The notes under the pieces were generated by a model. It saw only the letters and a program-made list of their open reading frames with translations, searched no databases and was not told the DNA's origin. The position numbers and the translations under genes were made by a program. From assembly GCA_029948255.1 (NCBI GenBank), contig JALIZF010001458.1, positions 162,501 through 226,500 on the forward strand: a stretch of DNA of 64,000 nucleotides, in the 5' to 3' direction. The DNA comes from Telmatactis stephensoni. Lineage: Eukaryota; Cnidaria; Anthozoa; Actiniaria; Isophelliidae. How positions within the stretch are numbered: the first letter of the stretch is position 1; each line of letters starts with the position of its first letter. This document shows, piece after piece, positions 60,865 through 64,000 of this stretch.

Positions 60865-63079
60865 GTTAGTTAGTTAGTTAGTTAGTTAGTTTGTTAGTTA
60901 GTTAGTAAAATAGTTATCGAATTCATTGTTACTGTTTATATTCTTGTATTCTTCTCTCTACAGACTACGGGTAAATGTGATTGTAAAGCAAATTTCATTG
61001 GTGGCAAGTGTGACTCGTGTGCGCCTGGTTTTCTTGGCGTCACCCCGACACCTTCTTTTCAAAGTAAGTAATTGCTAAAGTTTGATGACAAACCTTAATG
61101 TAACAAAAGTGTGACTGCAATCCGCGCCGATTGCAATTGCCGACACACTTTCAAAAAATGGTCAAAATTCTACGTTTATGAATTGCGACCTTTTCACCCT
61201 CGCCCCCTAAGCAACGCTGTCCACTGGTCAGATTCTAGTGTGGGAGACTTTTCTCACCTCAACATTGAATAGGGGGAGGGGGGGGGGGGAATGACTGAAT
61301 TAAACAAACTTAGTTTCCAGTGAGGACAACTTTAGTAAGATAGGTAATTTTCTTCCACAAATGTGTGTCATTCAAAAAGGCGCCGATTGTAGACGGCCTG
61401 GGCACGAGTAATAATTTCATTTTAGTGGGAGAAGGCTTCCTAATCTGGCTTCAATTTTTGTGCCTTTCTTGCAAAGAAATAAAGCGGTTACTATGGGAAA
61501 CTGTCATTTTCTGTAGGCATGCAGGTATTTCAAAATCAAGCTAAAATACCACTCCTCTCAGCCAATCACATTGCAGAGATTTCTTAGGTTATATTATTAC
61601 ATTCAAAACACTACAAAATCCTCAACTTTTTCGCCTTTTTTCCATTCTCCTTTTGTGATCAGAATATGCATAGTCAGTTGATGCTAGATAATGTGAACAT
61701 TAGCAAAACTAGGAAAAGTTTGATTTTCGCGCGGTTTTGGGAACTCAAATTTGCACTAAATTTCTTTTTTTCTGAACTAAATTGGATTAATACAGCACTG
61801 TTCTTAGCCAATCAGCATCGATAATTTTTTCATGTATATCATTGCAGATAGGAAATTACCAAGCTAGCTAGTCTTTACATGTAAGCGCACTGACTGTAGT
61901 GATGTTTCTTGTTTGTTTTCTAGGTTACACAGACTGTACACGTTCATCGACTGCTACCCAGCAAACGGGATATTGTAAGTATATATTTTTGTACAAAACA
62001 TTTCATCATCTTCCACAGCAGCAAGTGATAACATCTTCGCATGTCTCCAACTTCTATTGTCTTGGACAAATGGATAATTTTGAAAGGATAATTTCTAGCT
62101 GTTCATACTTTTGCACTCGACTGTAATGCTAGGGGAGACTATATATACGACTCTCTCATAGAGGTAGCCCTAATCCAGGTTAAAACCGTAATTGAGGCCA
62201 CTTCCGTCCAGCGGTTCGTACATACTCGTCATGTTACCACTTGCTGTTCATCTTTTACAGGATTTGCACTGTAGTTGTTTGTGTGTTTACTTGATTACTA
62301 TTCCCAGTGTCCATGCAGGTTCTATTTTTTGAAAAGTGGAGAGCGCTACCCGTTGGATATATTCTTATGCAGAAGATAAATCCATTGTATCAGGGGCCGG
62401 TTGTACAAGGGGTGAATAGCGCTATCCAGCGGATAATTCCTTATCCAGCGGATAAAATCTATACAAAATCTATACAGTGGATAACTCTTATCTCATCTAT
62501 CATTATATCCATTGGATGTCGAACGATCTATCCACTTATATAGCATTATCTACTTTCAATGTAAACGGAGCCAGACTTACAAAATATACAGCAATTAAAG
62601 GGGGACGACGATCAAAATCGGTTAGAATTGGAAATGGATTATTCCTAGATGAAGTAACTCAATGATGACAATAAATGCATATGAATAATTACTTTCTCAA
62701 AAATTCTGCATTTTAAGCTCATTATCACCGAAAAATTTAAAGGCCAAAAGAACAATAGGTTTGTGTAAATGACGTCATTTCTTTCAGCTTCTACAGTTCT
62801 TATTGCCCTGTCAGCCTCCCTTGCAGTGTTTTTACTAGTCATCATTGTACTTGTGGTGTGCATTTGGAAAAACAGACGAACAGAACAAAGGTATTTATAT
62901 CTTTCTTTTTCTCCCTCTTTTCCTTGTTTTCTTTCTTCCTTCCTTTTGAAAGTCAAACCTTCATTTGTTCATCTCCTCACTAGGCAAGTCAATTTACCAC
63001 ATATTATTGAAACAAACGCTTGCCTGACTCACATTTTGTTCTTTGTTTTTCAAGTACAAACGATACCGAAGCACACGAA
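40813..63079 (+). CDS. LamNT - laminin-EGF - transmembrane protein
   Basis: Exons placed by GT/AG and phase: 40813-41370, 45223-45459, 49603-49711, 50355-50522, 51148-51300, four pairs (52508-52704/53018-53117, 53820-54016/54336-54435, 55125-55321/59781-59880, 60349-60545/60964-61063), then 61924-61974, 62788-62890 and 63055-63079. The gene continues past the last exon. The protein has a signal peptide (hydrophobic LLLSSLIALTF), a laminin N-terminal domain, about 11 LE repeats, a short Ser/Thr-rich stalk and one transmembrane helix (VLIALSASLAVFLLVIIVLV) with a basic stop-transfer WKNRR. Laminins and netrins are secreted, so a membrane-anchored form is unusual and suggests a cell-surface adhesion or guidance receptor (inference). 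The frames agree across every junction. Confidence 0.82.
42661..42807. mobile_element. 147-bp TIR element with unlike ends
   Basis: The left end AGAGCAAGCACAGTTAAACT resembles the element at 13178. The right end, read inward from 42807, is AGAGTGATTGCACTTAATCC and resembles the element at 2072. Both end in GTGAAAT. It lies in intron 1 of the LamNT gene. Confidence 0.6.
42871..43048. repeat. ~178-bp near-perfect palindrome
   Basis: The left arm runs 42871-42962 and the right arm 42963-43048, with almost no loop (the centre is ACAATACTATTGT). Arms share CAAGCTGCATTAAAAT and GTGGTTACAGGTAAAAT with their inverses. The arms differ by only a few bases. It is probably a MITE; no copy of the same family is seen elsewhere in the window. 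Confidence 0.75.
43345..43668 (+). mobile_element. Penelope-like element fragment with GIY-YIG endonuclease
   Basis: The reading frames give CYKCTAKNCDLCSNFLMES, then after frame breaks LQYVGSTSTQFKVRFRNHKS and CEFAEHFNHSF. The Cys-rich linker followed by YVGST...RFRNHKS is the typical zinc-finger and GIY-YIG end of Penelope-like retroelements. Stops and frameshifts lie between 43440 and 43500. The reverse transcriptase is absent, so this is a dead 3' piece in intron 1 of the LamNT gene. Confidence 0.75.
44105..44847. mobile_element. Composite hairpin element, modules A and B
   Basis: Module A (44105-44684) is bounded by GTAATACCATGATCACC and its inverse. Its left side has tandem palindromes built on GAGGGACGATTAG and CTAATCGTCCCTC. 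A three-base spacer AAA leads to module B (44688-44847, exactly 160 bp), a single hairpin with GATTAAATGTCCCC and GGGGACATTTAATC. This is the 14260-15064 element in opposite orientation, with spacer and B length preserved. It lies in intron 1 of the LamNT gene and interrupts an open frame that starts at 43873. Confidence 0.75.
45223..45459 (+). CDS. LamNT gene exon 2: end of laminin N-terminal domain
   Basis: The acceptor TTTTTTGTCTAG at 45222 is followed by IEYAPMKDPTTAKAIKESHQ and ends YFTIDDWLVSAACFCNGQAS plus SCK. The last residues begin the first LE repeat (CFCNGQASSC). The phase agrees with exons 1 and 3. Confidence 0.85.
45780..48850 (+). mobile_element. DIRS-like retroelement, RT deleted, tyrosine recombinase decayed
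   Basis: A gag-like frame starts MDHSRVEDPSLQLILAETQ at 45832, has an in-frame TGA at 45964, and runs to about 46440. A Ser/Lys/Arg-rich tail follows in another frame. The RT expected next is missing. RNase H-like sequence follows at about 47095-47260 (HVNELELLAIQRAIHHFLP, VHSDNTSKESVAYISVKPGG). A tyrosine recombinase comes last: RVSCLHALSLEPD near 48246, HEVRSLATSWA near 48603 and the candidate nucleophile in TFYLRDM near 48706, spread over three frames. DIRS elements integrate by recombinase rather than integrase. The copy is inactive and lies in intron 2 of the LamNT gene, same strand. Confidence 0.82.
48409..48786 (+). pseudogene. Tyrosine recombinase C-terminal part (DIRS-like)
   Basis: The frame keeps the catalytic core residues of the tyrosine recombinase family: H-x-x-R in AHEVRS, the Trp in AAYWNNENTF and the candidate active Tyr in TTFYLRD. 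The preceding part, including the first catalytic Arg (RVSCLHAL), is in a different frame, so no complete enzyme can be read. Confidence 0.75.
49150..49480. repeat. Inverted repeat downstream of the DIRS-like element
   Basis: The arms at 49184-49227 and 49410-49449 are reverse complements (GCAGGAAAATTGATATTTAT; ATAAATATCAATTTTCCTGC), continuing imperfectly outward. The spacer is about 180 bp. It may be a separate MITE or the terminal repeat region of the adjoining retroelement. Confidence 0.6.
49603..51300 (+). CDS. LamNT gene exons 3-5: LE repeats 1-3
   Basis: Exon 3 (49603-49711) finishes LE1 with CDCKRNTTGKNCEKCLPLF. Exon 4 (50355-50522) is LE2: CGCNNHAVSCHYN, CDNCTDNTTGDKCELC. Exon 5 (51148-51300) is LE3: CGCNLNGVPNISNRTHCHP, CYCKPRVQGRACDTCQPNYW. 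Each exon starts and ends in phase 1, so each LE module can be duplicated or skipped without a frame change. LE repeats form rod-like extracellular stalks held by four disulphides each. Confidence 0.85.
49809..50034. mobile_element. ~226-bp palindromic MITE in LamNT intron 3
   Basis: The arms start ACACTGGACGAAAAATTGGA and are mirrored ending TTCGTCCAGTGT at 50034. Further inward, CAAATGTGGTGCAAATATG is mirrored as CATATTTGCACCACATTTG. TA dinucleotides adjoin both ends, consistent with a TA target duplication. No coding sequence is present. Confidence 0.75.
52348..52440 (+). pseudogene. Truncated LE exon (X0)
   Basis: It starts with a good acceptor (TTCACAG) and CATGTCAATGC, like the four real X exons, but breaks off after GTTGTAGGACGGTCAT and runs into TAA. 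A direct duplicate of the upstream intron then leads to the complete X1 exon. If spliced in, it would truncate the protein, so it is presumably skipped. Confidence 0.75.
52508..53117 (+). CDS. LE exon pair X1/Y1
   Basis: X1 (52508-52704) encodes CQCNSTGSRSGTPCNRV, CQCLPRVVGLSCDRCEA and the start of the next LE (CSCYPQGSTKQQCDE). Y1 (53018-53117) completes it: CDCKPNVIGDKCESCAPGF. X begins in phase 1 and ends in phase 0, Y begins in phase 0 and ends in phase 1, so only the pair is frame-neutral. Donors are GTTAGC after X and GTAAGT after Y. Confidence 0.85.
53820..54435 (+). CDS. LE exon pair X2/Y2
   Basis: X2 (53820-54016) and Y2 (54336-54435) repeat the X1/Y1 pair with few changes (CNSIGSRSGTTCNRV; CKPNFTGDKCDSCAPGFHG). 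All eight Cys of each LE are kept. The surrounding introns are also copies of those around pair 1, so the whole ~1.31-kb unit was duplicated. Confidence 0.85.
55125..59880 (+). CDS. LE exon pair X3/Y3, intron holding the fold-back element
   Basis: X3 (55125-55321) has CQCIPRVVGRSCDRCEA. Y3 (59781-59880) has CKPNFIGDKCDSCAPGF. Between them the normally ~315-bp intron is enlarged to 4459 bp by the fold-back element at 55396-59533. The splice sites on both sides are unchanged. Confidence 0.83.
55396..59533. mobile_element. Fold-back transposon with arms of a 9-bp satellite
   Basis: The ends are inverted repeats. The left reads GGTTGCAAGTCAATGATAAC and on to CGTCACGAATTT; the right, read inward from 59533, begins GGTAGTCAGTCAATGATAAC and on to CGTCACGAATTT. 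GGTTTTTG at 55388-55395 and 59534-59541 is an apparent 8-bp target duplication. Paralogous introns (after X2 near 54092, after X4 near 60620) show the unoccupied site, AGGTTTTCGCG. Inside, about 55503-57310 is a run of GTAGYAAVY units (about 200) and about 57310-59450 is its reverse complement (about 240 units), switching orientation near 57305. Drosophila FB and Galileo elements have tandem-repeat arms of this kind; 8-bp duplications are typical of hAT elements. No transposase is present. Confidence 0.85.
60349..61063 (+). CDS. LE exon pair X4/Y4, last unit, one Cys lost
   Basis: X4 (60349-60545) is normal. Y4 (60964-61063) reads CDCKANFIGGKCDSCAPGF and then TPTPSFQ, where the other copies have TLTPPCQ: the last LE cysteine has become Phe and the Asp of GDK is Gly. 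Both splice sites are intact. The intron between them contains the tetranucleotide tract at 60741-60907. Confidence 0.8.
60741..60907 (+). repeat. (GTTA)n microsatellite with an internal (GCTA)n block
   Basis: About 40 tetranucleotide units: GTTA units, then eight or so GCTA units (about 60777-60804), then GTTA again with a few GTTT interruptions. It sits in the intron between X4 and Y4, where the corresponding introns of the other units have none. Confidence 0.9.
61924..63079 (+). CDS. LamNT gene stalk, transmembrane and cytoplasmic exons
   Basis: Exon 61924-61974 encodes YTDCTRSSTATQQTGY. Exon 62788-62890 encodes STVLIALSASLAVFLLVIIV, continuing LVVCIWKNRRTEQ: a membrane helix with a basic cytoplasmic edge. 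A 25-bp exon at 63055-63079 (TACAAACGATACCGAAGCAC through ACGAA) with TTTTTCAAG before it and GTAAGT after it would add TNDTEAHE in frame. The rest of the tail is beyond what I can place. The microexon is the least certain part. Confidence 0.68.
62340..62590. repeat. MITE-like sequence with GGATAA words
   Basis: GGGGCCGGTTGTACAAGG at 62392 resembles the end of the 4317 element. Around it, ATCCAGCGGATAA occurs twice in tandem and GGATA/TATCC words recur in both orientations. The outer limits are unclear. Confidence 0.4.
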
Positions 63080-63099
63080 GTAAGTAATGAATATTGACA

Positions 63100-63800
63100 A
63101 ACCATTGACCCCAGACGATGTACTCGGGGGGTAAAATGACGGGGGAGTCCGACGGAGCTTCACATTGCAACCCAAAAAAAATTTGAAATTTTACACCCAA
63201 AAAATACATGGCATGCAAATTTCAAACCCAAAAAAGCACAATATACTTGAATACCTCAAAACTGATTTATTGAATTAAACAGGCTCTTCTAATGCATGAT
63301 TTTGCATACAACAAAAAAGAACTTAATTAAATTGTGTGTCCGTTAATCTCTGTTCATCCTCCCTACTGCTCGACATTTTACAGACAGATCCTCATTATAT
63401 ATGAAATTTTAGCATACTTCTTATATCCACTTTGCGAATATGACCGATAATTAAATTTCACATTTTCAAACAGCTGGAACTGTAACGAACGATAAAAACT
63501 GTCTTCATTTAAAGAATTAGTGTGCTGTATAAATGACGGCTCGCCGAAGCCTTCCTAAGCGTGCGTGAATGGCAAAACTGACATATACACGGATCCAAAC
63601 AAAAATTTAGCTCAGAAATGTGAAAACCTCCAAAAAATACCGGTTTCTTTTTAAGACCTGAAAAATACGTGGGAGGTGTCTTGACCCAAAAAATACCCAG
63701 AACGAAAATTGTCAACCCCCCAAAAATACGTCGAACCTCCACGACATGTTATCCCCCGAATACATCGCCTGGGTCATGGACATCATAGTATTATTTACGA
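63100..63800. other. Repetitive non-coding stretch with CCCAAAAAATAC words
   Basis: Variants of CCCAAAAAATAC recur at least five times (near 63170, 63200, 63225, 63635, 63690). It is likely part of a dispersed repeat. No gene is recognised. The tail exons of the LamNT gene could lie here or beyond the window, but I cannot identify them. Confidence 0.35.
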
Positions 63801-63834
63801 TTGAGAGCAATTGGGAATAAATGAAAACAAAACC

Positions 63835-64000
63835 GAGAAGAAAGGAAAGAAGGAAGAAGAAGAAGAAGAAAAAAAAAAGAAACTGAGCAAGAAGGAAAAG
63901 AACGAAAGACACAAACAAAAGATAAAGAAAGACAGAGAGAGATAAAGAAAGAAAGAAAACGAGAAAGAAAGGAAGAAAGGAAGGAAGGAAGAAAGAAAGA
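63835..64000 (+). repeat. Polypurine GAAA/GGAA tract
   Basis: This is almost pure A/G sequence made of GAAA, GAAG and GGAA units up to the window edge. It is low complexity with no coding meaning. Confidence 0.85.

Noticed and set aside
62769..63083. A single continuous frame through the transmembrane exon to 63083
   Set aside because: The donor AG/GTATTT at 62890 and the T/C-rich sequence after it indicate an intron; the read-through sequence is low complexity.

Overview
The window is eukaryotic, AT-rich and dense in introns and repeats. It probably comes from an anthozoan cnidarian such as a stony coral or sea anemone. That is an inference from the TRAF family expansion, the LamNT/laminin-EGF membrane protein, the RecQ-like helicase exon and the mix of CR1/L2-like LINEs, a Penelope-like element, a DIRS-like element and many palindromic TIR elements. 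No sequence search was possible, so no species is claimed.

Layout. Positions 1-570 hold the decayed tail of a TRAF-like gene (copy D). A cluster of TRAF-like genes follows, all on the + strand: copy A (6481-10453), copy B (19075-30115) and copy C (31399-35744). A, B and C have the same seven-exon structure: a RING exon, four exons of TRAF-type zinc fingers, and one large last exon with a coiled coil and TWO tandem MATH domains. B is intact on paper (585 codons). A needs a shifted splice acceptor. C carries two frameshifts. Flanking sequence is duplicated with the genes, so the paralogous flanks show the empty site for several transposon insertions.

From about 40813 to beyond 63079 there is one long + strand gene for a type I membrane protein: signal peptide, laminin N-terminal domain, about 11 laminin-EGF (LE) repeats, a transmembrane segment and a short tail. 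Eight LE repeats come from four tandem copies of a ~1.3 kb genomic unit holding an exon pair (197 bp + 100 bp). Its introns contain a Penelope-like fragment, a DIRS-like tyrosine-recombinase element that has lost its RT, several hairpin elements and one exceptional insertion.

The most striking mobile DNA is:
(1) A 4138-bp fold-back element at 55396-59533. Its arms are ~200 and ~240 copies of a 9-bp repeat in opposite orientation. It has 25-32 bp terminal inverted repeats, an apparent 8-bp target duplication, and an empty site visible in neighbouring paralogous introns.
(2) A 1003-bp TIR element carrying the first exon of a RecQ-like helicase (985-1987).
(3) A set of otherwise unlike TIR elements sharing one 27-nt end architecture: conserved shoulders and an element-specific centre.
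(4) A composite hairpin element found twice (14260-15064 and, inverted, 44105-44847), with an exactly 160-bp module and co-varying palindrome arms.

The long open frames across 55.4-59.5 kb are by-products of the 9-bp repeat, not genes.
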